From: Kocuria rosea subsp. polaris
Lineage (GTDB): Bacteria; Actinomycetota; Actinomycetes; Actinomycetales; Micrococcaceae
Length of the DNA stretch: 64,000 nt
Direction: 5' to 3'
Assembly: GCA_023896275.1 (NCBI GenBank)
Contig: MLDA01000017.1
Coordinates: forward strand, 1-64,000
In this document: positions 38,042-48,000 of the stretch, one piece after another
How the letters are laid out: each line of letters opens with the position of its first letter
Numbering within the stretch: the first letter of the stretch is position 1
The notes under the pieces: generated by a model
The model's input: only the letters and a program-made list of their open reading frames with translations
Databases searched by the model: none
Told to the model about the DNA's origin: nothing
Translations under genes and position numbers: made by a program

Positions 38042-38889
38042 GGCTTCCTCTCTTCCGTCGCGTCGCCACCGGCAGCGGCGACGGGTTCGGTCTCGCCTTC
38101 CTCCACCGCGTCCGGTCGCGGCATCGTGTCGGCCATATCGTCGTCGATGTGGCCGCTGACGGCGTCGGCCACGATCACGGTGATGTTGTCGCGGCCGCCG
38201 GTGCGCAGCGCGGCCTGGACGAGCGCGTCGACCGCCTCCTGCGGCTCGGCGAAGCGTTCGATGATTTCCTTCATCGTCTCGTCGCGCAGTTCGCCGCTGA
38301 GCCCGTCGGAGCAAATCAGAAGTCGGTCGCCGTGGTTGATCGGCAGCAGCCAGAAGTCGGCCCGGCTGTCGTCACCGGTGCCCAGGGCGCGGGTGATGAC
38401 ATGCCGGCGCGGGTGCCAGACAGCCTCCTTGGCGGAGATCTCCCCGCGGTCCATCATCAGCTGCACCTCGGAGTGGTCAACCGTGACCTGCTCCAGCTTG
38501 CCGCCGGCGAGGCGGTAGGTGCGCGAGTCCCCGACGTTGAAGACGAGCCAGTACGGCGTGCCCTCCTGGTAGACGACGGCGGCTCCCGTCAGGGTCGTGC
38601 CCGCGCGTTCGGCGGCGGCGGCGCGGATCGCGTTGTCGGCCGTGCGCATGAGCTGCTGGATCTGCTCGGCGTTCAGCTGGCCTCCGGCCTGCTCGTAGCC
38701 GTCGGCGAGGGTCTCGACGCAGACGCGACTGGCGACCTCCCCCGCTTCGTGCCCGCCCATGCCGTCCGCCACGGCGAAGAGCGAATCGGTAGCCAAGAAG
38801 GCGTCCTCGTTCAGCTCACGCCGCAGCCCGCGGTCAGTCGCCTGGCCGCGTCTGATGGTCACTGTGGCTTCCGGCGACCCGGCGCTCAC
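38038..38889 (-). CDS. PP2C-family protein phosphatase
   Basis: Metal-dependent Ser/Thr phosphatase of 283 residues, opposing the adjacent kinase. Motifs are RELNEDAF, FAVADGMGGHEAGEVAS, FNVGDSRTYR, VTVDHSEV, LICSDGLSGEL and GGRDNITVIVAD, so the metal-binding Asp residues are present. No transmembrane segment; about 40 residues at the end are acidic and probably disordered. Overlaps the RDD-FHA gene upstream and the FHA gene downstream by four bases each. Confidence 0.95.
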   Translation of the reverse strand: MSAGSPEATVTIRRGQATDRGLRRELNEDAFLATDSLFAVADGMGGHEAGEVASRVCVETLADGYEQAGGQLNAEQIQQLMRTADNAIRAAAAERAGTTLTGAAVVYQEGTPYWLVFNVGDSRTYRLAGGKLEQVTVDHSEVQLMMDRGEISAKEAVWHPRRHVITRALGTGDDSRADFWLLPINHGDRLLICSDGLSGELRDETMKEIIERFAEPQEAVDALVQAALRTGGRDNITVIVADAVSGHIDDDMADTMPRPDAVEEGETEPVAAAGGDATEERKP

Positions 38890-40073
38890 GCGCGCTCCAC
38901 CTTGAAGTAGCGGTCACCCATGTAGACAGTCTCTCCCATGCTCGCCTGCGTCGGCTGGCCCGCGACCAGATCGCGGCTGATTCCTGCGGCGTCCGTTACC
39001 GACGAGCCGTTGGTCGAATTGCGGTCGGTCACCCAGATGCCACTCGTGCTGGCCTGCACCAACAGGTGGGTCTTCGAGACGGACCGGCCGATGTCGGCGA
39101 GGCTGAGCAGATCGTCCACGCTCTCCCCGTCGACGGCGGAGGGGTTGCGGCCGATCAGCAGCGACTCGGCCAGGACGTGCGTCTGGCCGTCGTCGAACAC
39201 GAGGCGCGCCTTCGTCGCGGCGACCTCCCGGAACTGCGTGTGGCCGAGCTCGTCATCGGGGTGCTCCTCGGCGGGCTCGGACGTGGCCGGTTCGATGGGG
39301 GGCGCGACGGCAGGAGCCGGGGCAGCAGCCGCGGCCACCGGTGCCTCTGCTGGCGGTTCGGTAGCGGCCGCGCGCGGCGGCTCCGCCGGCGCAGGCGGTG
39401 CCGGTTCGGGCTGCGCCGGCTCGGTAGGCGCGGGTGCTAGGGGCGCTGGCTGCGGGGCTTCGGGCTGTCCGGGTACGGCGTTGATGACGCCGGTGAAGGC
39501 CGCATCGGACTCGTGATGGGTCGCCTGCGCGACCGGAGCGGCCGGAAGGTGGGTCGGGGCGAAGGCCTCAGGCCCAAACAGGCCGCCCGTCGTCAGCGGG
39601 TCGCGGCCGACGCCGACGTCCATGACGAGGGTGCGGGCCACCTTGTCGTGCCAGCCCTGGCGCTGGTGATTGGCGTCCCACAGGTTGGAGACAACCATGA
39701 GCACCGGGCCGATGACGGGCACGACGCCGGCGACGCCGATGAGCAACCTTCGCACGATGACGCGGCCCCACCCGGGCGCAAAACCGTCCTCGTTGGAGGT
39801 GCGCAGCTTCAGCACGAGGTTGCCGAGAGTCTTGCCCTGCGTCGCCTCCCACCACCAGAGGAAGACGGTGTAGGCCAGGGCAACCAGGCCGAACAGCGCG
39901 TACGTCCCCGCGACCTGCGCGAGGATCTCTGGAGCGGTCGCCGCCTGCACGAGGCGCGGGCCTAGAACGGCGCCGAAGACGGCGCCCAGGATCGCCAGTG
40001 GGACGATGTCCAGCAGCCAGGCGGCCAGCCTCTTTCCCGCCGAGGCATTGACCAGGTTCATTACTTTGGCCAC
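38886..40073 (-). CDS. RDD membrane protein with C-terminal FHA domain
   Basis: 395 residues. Residues of about 10-150 are an RDD domain with three membrane helices (KRLAAWLLDIVPLAILGAVFG, and a late GWHDKVARTLVMDV). A Pro/Ala/Glu linker leads to a C-terminal FHA domain (LLIGRNPSA, GRSVSKTHLLV, RNSTNGSSV). It probably holds phospho-threonine partners at the membrane. Three bases separate it from the transglutaminase-like gene and it overlaps the PP2C gene. Confidence 0.88.
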   Translation of the reverse strand: MAKVMNLVNASAGKRLAAWLLDIVPLAILGAVFGAVLGPRLVQAATAPEILAQVAGTYALFGLVALAYTVFLWWWEATQGKTLGNLVLKLRTSNEDGFAPGWGRVIVRRLLIGVAGVVPVIGPVLMVVSNLWDANHQRQGWHDKVARTLVMDVGVGRDPLTTGGLFGPEAFAPTHLPAAPVAQATHHESDAAFTGVINAVPGQPEAPQPAPLAPAPTEPAQPEPAPPAPAEPPRAAATEPPAEAPVAAAAAPAPAVAPPIEPATSEPAEEHPDDELGHTQFREVAATKARLVFDDGQTHVLAESLLIGRNPSAVDGESVDDLLSLADIGRSVSKTHLLVQASTSGIWVTDRNSTNGSSVTDAAGISRDLVAGQPTQASMGETVYMGDRYFKVERA

Positions 40074-40076
40074 TGG

Positions 40077-42509
40077 TTACTCCTTTGGTGGTGTTGCGTT
40101 TACTTTACGGATGGCGAGTGCGTTCCCGCTAGGACGTTTACGTCCTGCCGCCATTTTCGCGACGATCCCCCCACGCTCCCCGGGCTCCCGGGCCGCGTTC
40201 TTGACGGCCATCGCCCCCGCGAGATCATGCGTGAGCGAGCGCGGCGAGTACTTGGCCCGCAGCCGCCCCCAGAACGTCGCCGACGACTTCATGGCCTCCG
40301 CCTGCTCGTCGACGGCCGCCCAATAGTCTGCCACCTCCTGCTCGCTCGGTTCGTGCGTCGAGAAGGTGGAGCGGTCCGCGGTGTCGGCGAGCGCCATCGC
40401 GGAGAGCCCCGCATCGGGGAACCCGTCGACGAGCGTGCGGGCGTTCTCCCGCCGGGTGGCCCCGGCACGGGAGACGATGCCGTAGTCGGTCGCCTGGCTG
40501 AGCACCTCCTGCCAGCCGCCGCTGACGCGGTCGCCCGTCGTGCCCAGCTGGGAACGACGACGGCGGCGGCGCAGCTTGAGCGCGAGGATCAGTAGGAACG
40601 GCGCCAACAGGAGCAGGATCGAGCCGAGCGAGAGGAGGACCGTGATGATGAGCGGCCCCCACAGCTCCCAGAAGGTCTTCTGCTCCTCCTCGGTCTCCTG
40701 CGGCTCCGGCGCTGTCTCCGGGGGCAGGTCCGGCTCCTCCTGCGCGGGAGGAGGCGGCTGCAGCACCTGCGGCTGGGGGACGGACTTCGGCTCCTGCTCG
40801 GGCGGCGTCGGCTGCTCGTCGTCGTCGGGCGTCGGGTCGAACGCGACCCAGCCGACGCCCTCGAAGGCGATCTCGACCCACGCGTGCACGTCCGAGCCCG
40901 TGAGGTCGATGGCCTGCTCCGGGTCGTATTCCTCCGGATAGAACCCCATGACCACGCGGGCGGGGATGCCTTGCTCACGGGCCATGAGCGCCATCGCGGC
41001 CGCGTACTGCTCGTCGTCGCCGATTAGGTCGTCGGCGTCGAGCAGGCTCGTGATGCGTCCCGCGCCGTGGCCCGACAGCGACGGCACCTGGCCCTCGGCG
41101 CCGTTGGAGAAGTAGCCGCTGGTGCTCAGGATGGTCTCGAGGCTGCGGGCGCGGTCGAGCGGGCCCTGGGCGGACCCGATGAACTCGACGGCTTTGGCCG
41201 CCGCCAGCGGGGGCACGTTGGCGAGCGTGGGCATGCGCAGCTGCGCGAACTCAGCCTCGGCGAGTTCCTCGTCTGTCGGCTTGATAGGGAACTGGACGTG
41301 CGCGGTGTAGGTATCGCCGGTGTCCAGGCCCGTCGCGCTGAGCGCGGTCTCGGCCTCGTCGCTGTAGAACAGCGAGCGCGCGAGCGCGTCCTCTCGCGCC
41401 CCGGAGACCTCGACGCCGCTGAGCCGGCCGCCCGCGGGCAGCCAGACGCCGTCGTACGCGCCGATGGTGATCTCGAGCTGGCCCGCGGTGCGGCGGGTGT
41501 CGGAGCCGGTGGCGCGGATGTCGGAGGAGTCGCCCACGGGGGCGAAGTTCCCGCCCGACTTGGGGTCGACGTTGAAGACCATGCCGTTGTACGAGTCGAG
41601 CGCAGCCAGGCGGATGCGCTCACCCTCGGGCAGGCCCTTGACGCTCAACAGGGTCTCGTCCGCCATGGTCTTGACGTACTTGCGGAAGCTCATCAGCGGG
41701 CTCGGGTAGCTGTAGAGGTCCACGGGCGGTTCGATCGCCTCGCGCAACACCTGGCGCGGGGTCTGCGGGCTGATCAACGGGGCGGCGGCCGCCGTCGCGC
41801 CGCTGGCGGCGAGCAGCACGACGGCGCCGATCGCCACCCGCCGCACGAGTCCGTCGCGGACACCGCGGGCGTCCTCGTCGGCGTGGTTGAGCGAGCGGAA
41901 CCCGTCCTTGACCGTTCGAGCGATATAGCGCCGCCAGGCGAGCCAGCCGACGAGCACCGCGATGAACACGCCGCCACGCAGCAGCGGCAGCGGGACGTCG
42001 CGGGTGCCGAAGACGATGCCGACGACGAACATCACCAGCAGCGGCAGCAGCGTAAAGAACGGGGAACGCAGCCGCCACGCCGTCAGGCCGGCGACGAGGC
42101 CGGTGAGCAGGGTGGTCAGGAACGCGACGATGAGCACGCCCCCGAACGCGCCGACCGGCGGCGAGACGGTGAGCATGTCCTTCCAGGACATGACGACGCC
42201 GGCCAGCAGGGTGCGCAGCGACTCGAGAGTGGGGACCACGCCGTAGAGCGCCTCCCGCGGGGTCGCCAGCGGCGTCCCGAGCACGAGGTACAGGGCGGCG
42301 AAGATGGCCAGCGTCCGCCACACGCCCAGGCGGAACCAGACGTTCGCCCAGGCCAGCCCGAGGCCGGCGATGATCCCGCCGATCGACGCGAGCAGGTAGT
42401 GGGCGCTGCCGCCGTATGCGTCCCAGAGGCCGAGCGCGCCGAGGAACAGGGCGAGGCCGAGGCATCCGGCGTCGAGCCCGTAGCGCCACAGGGGTAGTTT
42501 CTCGCTCAC
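40077..42509 (-). CDS. Transglutaminase-like membrane protein (TgpA/DUF3488 type), catalytic Cys replaced
   Basis: 810 residues: about six N-terminal helices (residues 1-215), an extracellular part with a transglutaminase-like core, then a Pro/Glu linker, a seventh helix (IITVLLSLGSILLLLAPFLLILAL) and a cytoplasmic tail. The core keeps the family pattern DDEQYAAAMALMAREQGIPARVVMGF, SDVHAWVEIAF and GWVAFDPTP, so His and Asp are present. The usual nucleophile position (GDCEQ) reads Gly-Asp-Asp-Glu-Gln, with Asp499 where Cys is expected. Cross-linking activity by the normal mechanism is therefore doubtful. Overlaps the DUF58 gene by four bases. Confidence 0.88.
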   Translation of the reverse strand: MSEKLPLWRYGLDAGCLGLALFLGALGLWDAYGGSAHYLLASIGGIIAGLGLAWANVWFRLGVWRTLAIFAALYLVLGTPLATPREALYGVVPTLESLRTLLAGVVMSWKDMLTVSPPVGAFGGVLIVAFLTTLLTGLVAGLTAWRLRSPFFTLLPLLVMFVVGIVFGTRDVPLPLLRGGVFIAVLVGWLAWRRYIARTVKDGFRSLNHADEDARGVRDGLVRRVAIGAVVLLAASGATAAAAPLISPQTPRQVLREAIEPPVDLYSYPSPLMSFRKYVKTMADETLLSVKGLPEGERIRLAALDSYNGMVFNVDPKSGGNFAPVGDSSDIRATGSDTRRTAGQLEITIGAYDGVWLPAGGRLSGVEVSGAREDALARSLFYSDEAETALSATGLDTGDTYTAHVQFPIKPTDEELAEAEFAQLRMPTLANVPPLAAAKAVEFIGSAQGPLDRARSLETILSTSGYFSNGAEGQVPSLSGHGAGRITSLLDADDLIGDDEQYAAAMALMAREQGIPARVVMGFYPEEYDPEQAIDLTGSDVHAWVEIAFEGVGWVAFDPTPDDDEQPTPPEQEPKSVPQPQVLQPPPPAQEEPDLPPETAPEPQETEEEQKTFWELWGPLIITVLLSLGSILLLLAPFLLILALKLRRRRRRSQLGTTGDRVSGGWQEVLSQATDYGIVSRAGATRRENARTLVDGFPDAGLSAMALADTADRSTFSTHEPSEQEVADYWAAVDEQAEAMKSSATFWGRLRAKYSPRSLTHDLAGAMAVKNAAREPGERGGIVAKMAAGRKRPSGNALAIRKVNATPPKE

Positions 42510-43855
42510 GCTGCGGCCCTCCGGAGCATCAGGCCCAGCTCGTCGAGGCTGCCGAGCGTCAGGACGGTCAGGTCGCCGATGTTGGCGCGGGTCGCGGTCA
42601 GGCCGTGGCCGCAGCGGAGCGCGATGGCGCGCACTCCGAGCGGGACGTGCATGCTGGCCTCGCGCAGCTGGCGGGCCGTGGTGCCCGCGCCCGTGATGAT
42701 GAAGACCACGGACGCGTTCGGTACCTGATCGGCAGCGGTCCGGACGAGGTCGACGACGGTGTGCCGCGGCGTCGGACGGCCCTCGACGCGGGTGAGCCCG
42801 TCCATCATGTTGCGGCCGGTGTCGGTGCGCACCGGGCCCGTCTGGGTCAGCACGGAGAGCTTGCGCTGCTCGAAGGTCGCCTGCAGCCCGATCGAGGCCG
42901 CCGCCGAGACGGCGAGCTCGAAGTCGTCTGCGGCGTCCGCCTCGGCCTCGCCGTACTCGGCGAGGTTGAGGGACAGCGCGACGGCCAGGTGGGAGCGGCG
43001 GGTCTCCTCGAACTGGCGGACCATGAGCTGACCGGTGCGTGCGGAGGACTTCCAGTGGATGTGGCGGCGGTCGTCGCCGGCCTCGTAGTCCCGCAGCGCG
43101 TGGAAGGAGACGTCGGAGTTGGACAGGTCGCGCGTCGGCATGCCCTCGAGGTCACGGATGAAGCCGGCGCTGGAACCGTCGAGCGCCGTCGTCTTGGGGT
43201 GCACGAAGAGCTCGTACTCATCGGTCCAGCTCACCTGGCGGCGCAGCAGCCCGAACGGATCCTGGCGAACCGAGCGGACCGGGCCGACGGCCAGCACGGC
43301 ACGGCGGCGGGTCGGGATCGTGAAGAGGTCCTCGTGCTCGGCGTCGGGCTCCAGACGCGGAACGCGGAACGCGGCGACGGCGGCGCCGACGGGTAGCTCC
43401 ATCGTCGCGCCGAAGGCGGCCCGCTTGGAGACGTTCTTGACGACCATTGCGCCAACCGCGCGGTCGCCCACGGCCACCCGGGTGCGGTTGAGGTCGAGGC
43501 GCACGTCGTAGTCGGTGCGCCCGAGCACGAAGGCGACGGCGATGACCAGCAGCAGGGCCGCCATGAACGCCCCGAGGAGGGCCTCCTGCCAGCCGAAGAT
43601 CGCGCCGAGCAGCCACAACAGGATCGCGGTGCCCGCCACCACGAATCCGAGCGGCGAGACGATGCGGCCCGCCGGCTCGAAGAAACGGTCCGCGAGGGCG
43701 CGCAGCCGCTCCACCAGCGGGCGTGCGTACTCGCGGGCGATCGCGAGGGACTCGCCCACGGCGGTCGCCGATCGGCCGGCGGTGCGCCGCAGCGCCTGCC
43801 CGCGCCCGGAATCCGGGTCAGCGCGGCGTGCGCGGCGGGTGGCCCGAGGGCTCAT
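42506..43855 (-). CDS. DUF58 domain protein
   Basis: 449 residues: two membrane helices after a basic N-terminus (about residues 68-110), a beta-rich stretch, then the DUF58 motif (LRDYEAGDDRRHIHWKSSARTGQLMVRQFEE) in a von Willebrand A-like context. DUF58 proteins are the usual partners of MoxR ATPases and of transglutaminase-like membrane proteins. The order here (MoxR-DUF58-transglutaminase) is the standard one. Its biochemical role is unsettled. Overlaps both neighbours by four bases. Confidence 0.9.
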   Translation of the reverse strand: MSPRATRRARRADPDSGRGQALRRTAGRSATAVGESLAIAREYARPLVERLRALADRFFEPAGRIVSPLGFVVAGTAILLWLLGAIFGWQEALLGAFMAALLLVIAVAFVLGRTDYDVRLDLNRTRVAVGDRAVGAMVVKNVSKRAAFGATMELPVGAAVAAFRVPRLEPDAEHEDLFTIPTRRRAVLAVGPVRSVRQDPFGLLRRQVSWTDEYELFVHPKTTALDGSSAGFIRDLEGMPTRDLSNSDVSFHALRDYEAGDDRRHIHWKSSARTGQLMVRQFEETRRSHLAVALSLNLAEYGEAEADAADDFELAVSAAASIGLQATFEQRKLSVLTQTGPVRTDTGRNMMDGLTRVEGRPTPRHTVVDLVRTAADQVPNASVVFIITGAGTTARQLREASMHVPLGVRAIALRCGHGLTATRANIGDLTVLTLGSLDELGLMLRRAAA

Positions 43856-44961
43856 GCGGAGCCCGCATCACGCCGCTTCGCGACGGTCGCCGCGTCGTCC
43901 GCGGTGGCGCCCACACGGTCCGAGGCGTAGCGCTCGTCGGCGTGCGAGCCGGTCGTGGTGACCGCCGCTGGCTCGGGTTGCGGGGCGGGCGCGGAGGTGC
44001 CGCGCTGCGTCGGGGCCGGAACCGAGCGCACGACGGCGGAGATCACCTGCTCGGACGTCGCGCCAGTGAACTCGGCCTCCGGGTCCAGGACGAGGCGGTG
44101 GGTCCAGACGAACGGTGCGAGCTCCTTGACGTCGTCGGGCAGGACGTAGTTCCGGCCCTCCGACGCAGCCCACACCTTGGCCGCGCGGACCATCGCCAGC
44201 GCGCCGCGGACGGAGACGCCGAGCCGTGTCTCGTCGGCCTCGCGCGTGCCCTCGCAGAGCTGCGCCACGTAGTTCAGGACGGCGTCGTCGACGTGAGTCG
44301 TCGAGGCAAGGTCCGCCATGTCGGCGATGGCCTCCGTGGTGATGACGGGCTTCAGCGCGGCCGAGCGGTCCTTCTGCGTGGCACCCGAGAGCAGCTCGAC
44401 CGTTGCGGCCCGATTCGGGTAGCCGATGGACGTCTTGATGAGGAAGCGGTCCAGCTGCGCCTCGGGCAGGCGGTAGGTGCCGGCCTGCTCGATCGGGTTC
44501 TGGGTCGCGATGACCATGAACGGGCGCTGCTGGGGGTAGGTGACGCCGTCGACCGTCACTCGCCCCTCTTCCATGACCTCGAGCAGGGCCGACTGGGTCT
44601 TCGGTGAGGCGCGGTTGATCTCGTCGGCCAGGACCAGGTTCGCGAAGATCGGTCCGCGGTGGAACTCGAACTTCTGGGTCTTCTGGTCGTAGATCGTGAT
44701 GCCCGTGACGTCGGAGGGCAGCAGGTCCGGGGTGAACTGGATGCGCGAGTTGGTGCCCTTGACGGTGGCCGCTAGCGACCGGGCCAGCATCGTCTTGCCC
44801 GTGCCGGGGGCGTCCTCGAGGAGGACATGGCCCTCCGCGAGCATCGCGGTGAGCACGAGGCGCACGGCGTCCTCCTTGCCGAGCACGGACTTGCCGACGT
44901 TGGCCACCAGCTTTCCGAAGGTCTCGGAGAACCAGCCGGCCTGCTCGTTGGTCATCGTCAT
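43852..44961 (-). CDS. MoxR family AAA+ ATPase
   Basis: 369-residue chaperone-like ATPase. Walker A is APGTGKT (residues 51-57), Walker [11 protein letters not shown], sensor 1 [12 protein letters not shown], and the lid has [15 protein letters not shown]. MoxR proteins are thought to mature or insert metal or proteins together with DUF58/VWA partners. The C-terminal 45 residues form a Pro/Ala-rich tail beyond the usual end. AGGAGA stands before the ATG; the gene begins 73 bases after the giant surface-protein gene. Confidence 0.94.
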   Translation of the reverse strand: MTMTNEQAGWFSETFGKLVANVGKSVLGKEDAVRLVLTAMLAEGHVLLEDAPGTGKTMLARSLAATVKGTNSRIQFTPDLLPSDVTGITIYDQKTQKFEFHRGPIFANLVLADEINRASPKTQSALLEVMEEGRVTVDGVTYPQQRPFMVIATQNPIEQAGTYRLPEAQLDRFLIKTSIGYPNRAATVELLSGATQKDRSAALKPVITTEAIADMADLASTTHVDDAVLNYVAQLCEGTREADETRLGVSVRGALAMVRAAKVWAASEGRNYVLPDDVKELAPFVWTHRLVLDPEAEFTGATSEQVISAVVRSVPAPTQRGTSAPAPQPEPAAVTTTGSHADERYASDRVGATADDAATVAKRRDAGSA

Positions 44962-45034
44962 TCGGTGTTCTCCTTGGAGTCGTGATTCATTGCGGCGCTG
45001 CGGGGCCTTCCCGGAGTACTGTGGCGCGACGGAC

Positions 45035-48000
45035 TCACCAGCGCGCGTCGTTGGATCTGGTGCCGTCCACGATGGCGTACACGGGCATCGCGTAGCCTTC
45101 CTGGTTCACGCACTGGACGTTCTTGAAACCCCTGCCGTCGCTGCCGGCGGTCATGGTGTGCGGGTAGCCGTTGAACTTCCCGTTCTGGTTGTAGCAGTCG
45201 ACCCGGTACGTGCCCGGGTTGAAGTTCTCGATCCGCACGTGGAACGTGTAGCACCGCGAATTGCAGCCGGTGTAGGAGTTGTTCAGGTCTCCCTTGGAGA
45301 GCGAAACCTTACGCTGCGGCTTGGCCTTCGTCGTCTCCGTCTTGGACCACGATTCCTTCTGCCCCTCGGTATCCGTCGCGACGATCTTGATGGTGCGCGA
45401 GGTGGAGTACCCGAGGCCGCTCACGGTCTCGGCGCCGTCGTTCTTGGTCTGGTTGCCGCCGATCGTGACCGTCTGGGTGACCTTGCGACCGTTGTAGGTA
45501 CCGGCGCCAGTATTCCAGGTGAACTTGATCCAGTCGTTGCCACTGGAGGCGGAGATGTTCCCGTTGTCCCGCAGCGGACCGTAGGCGCTCGTGCTGTTGC
45601 TCGGGGCGCTCGGATTGGCGGGGCCGGCCGCGTTCACGGCGCGGACGCGCCACGTGTGCGGATCGCCGTTGGACCCGGTGTCGATCGCCGACCCCGGCCC
45701 GCCGAAGCCCTTCCAGGCGCCGCCGTCGGCCGAGTACTGGTACCCGGTGATCGGGGACCCATTGGCATTCGGGGCCGTGAAGTTGAGCTGGACCATCCGG
45801 TTGGCCCCGGTCGCCTTCGCGGTGACGTTACCGATCGTCTTGGGCCGGCCGTAGGGGGTGACCGCGGCCGACTGCGCGCTCTGATCCGAAGCACCGACCC
45901 GGTTGTGGGCGGTGACGCTGAACCGGTAGGACTTGCTGGTGTTCAGCCCTGTGATCGTCTGGTTGGAACGGTTGGCGGGGATGTCGCTGACGGTCCTGAC
46001 CAGCGAACTGCCCTCGAACACGCGCACGGTGTACTTCTGGAGGGGAGCGCCATTGGCGCCGGGCGCCCTCCAGGACACGTCGACGACGCCGCCGTCGACC
46101 GCGGAATCCTTACGGACCGCCGTCGGCGCATCGGGCTTGAACGGGACGCCGGCCGGCGTGACCGCGGCCGAGTAGGTACTCCACTGCGACGGCTTGGCCG
46201 CCTTGTTCACGGCGCGCACCCGAACCTGGTAAGCCGTCCCGTTCTTGAGCCCCTCCCACGTGTAGGAGGTGCCCGTGATGCCCGTGACCTGGGCAACGCC
46301 GTTGGCCGGAGCCGGGGAGATCTCGAGCGTGTAGCTCTGGATCGCCGAGCCGCGGCTCACCGGCGCGTTCCAGTTGAACGTCGCCTTCTGGTCACCGTCT
46401 TTGCCCGTGGGTGCCGCCGGCTGCTCCGGTTCGACATCGGGGCGCGCATCCGCCGATTCCGGCGACTTCGGCGATTCGCCGATGGCGTTCGTGCCGGTCA
46501 CCGTGAAGTTGTAGATCTGATCGTTGGTCAGCGGCGTGATGGTGCACGTCGTCGTCTTGCACTGCTGGCTGTGCCCGCCGCCGGTGACCGTGTAGTGGGT
46601 GATGGCGGACCCGTTGTTCGCGGGCGGGTCCCAGGTCAGGACCGCCTTGCGGTCCCCCGTGGACTCGACGCGTGGCAGGTTCGGCGCCGCCGGCGCACCC
46701 TTGACGTTCAGCGTGATCGTGCCGGATACGTTGCGCTGCGGGTCCTCCGTCACGTCCCCGATCACGTATTCGACGCGCATGGTGCCGACGAAATCGCTCT
46801 TCGGCGTGATCGCCACCTTGTTGCCGCGCACCTCGGCCGTGCCGGTGTTCTCGAGGGGGCGGGCGCTGATCAGCCGCAGGTCGCCCTCGCCCTGGTACGG
46901 GTTGTGGTCGTTCGCGAGCGCGTCGACGATCTCCGTCTGGCCCTGCGCCGCCTCCGGCACGTTGTCCGCGACAGCGACAGGCAGTTCACGGGTTGAACCG
47001 GTCACTGTGACCGTCATGGCGGCCGAAACCGGCGGGTTCACGCCGTCGCTGACGGAAACCGTGACCGTGCCGCGAGTACCCTTCGGCGTATCGGCGGGGG
47101 CGACGAGACGCAGGTTGTGCCCATCGACGATGGCAGCCTCAACGCCCGCTATCTCTACCGCGCCGAGGGCGAACTTGAGGTTCGGCACATCCTCGTCGTT
47201 CCGGTCGTTGGCAGCCATCCGAAGATCCATGATGGCCGGCCCCTCGCCCTGCCCGACGGAGATCGAGTTCGCCTGCAGCGTCGGCGGGAAGTTCTCCGGA
47301 TCCGGCTGGTCCTCCTCTTCCTCGGGGTCGCCCTCCGGCCCCTGGCCATCCCGCTCCTCGTCCGGGTCGTTGCCCGGGCTCGGGAGGACGTTGATCGGGA
47401 CCGTCAGCGTGGAGGTGAGGCCACGGTCGTCATCGGGGCCCGAGCCGTCCGTCACCTCGAACGTCACCGACGCCGAGCCGGAGAAGGACCGGCCCGCTTT
47501 GAAGGTGAGCTCGGTAGCGGACTTCACGAGCGCCCCGTCGTTCTCCGGCATCGAGCTCACGCTGTCTTCCGTCGTCAACCGCGGGCTGCGGCCATCGCGT
47601 ACGAGGACGATCTCCTCGAGATCGATCGGCAGCGTCTCCCCCGCCGTGACCTCGAGCTGGACGTCGCTGCGCAGGATCGGTCGGGCCTCTCCCGTGCCCG
47701 GGACGTGCACAAACGCGGTCGACGTCAGCCCATCCGGATCGGTCAGCGTGTAGGCGATGACCTGCGGGGCGCTCCCGATCTGGACGACCATGCCGTCTTC
47801 GCTCACGGAGGCCGTCTCCGGGTCGTCCGGAAGGTGCACCTCGAGCTCCGACACGCTCCCGTCCGGGTCCTCGTCGTTGCGGAGGATGTCGACCGTGACT
47901 TCGTCGACATCGATGATCTCCTCGAGCGAGACCCGGTCGTCGCGCGCAATCGGCGCCAGCAGTTTGGCCTCGGGGTCCGATTTCACGGTCAGCGTTGCGG

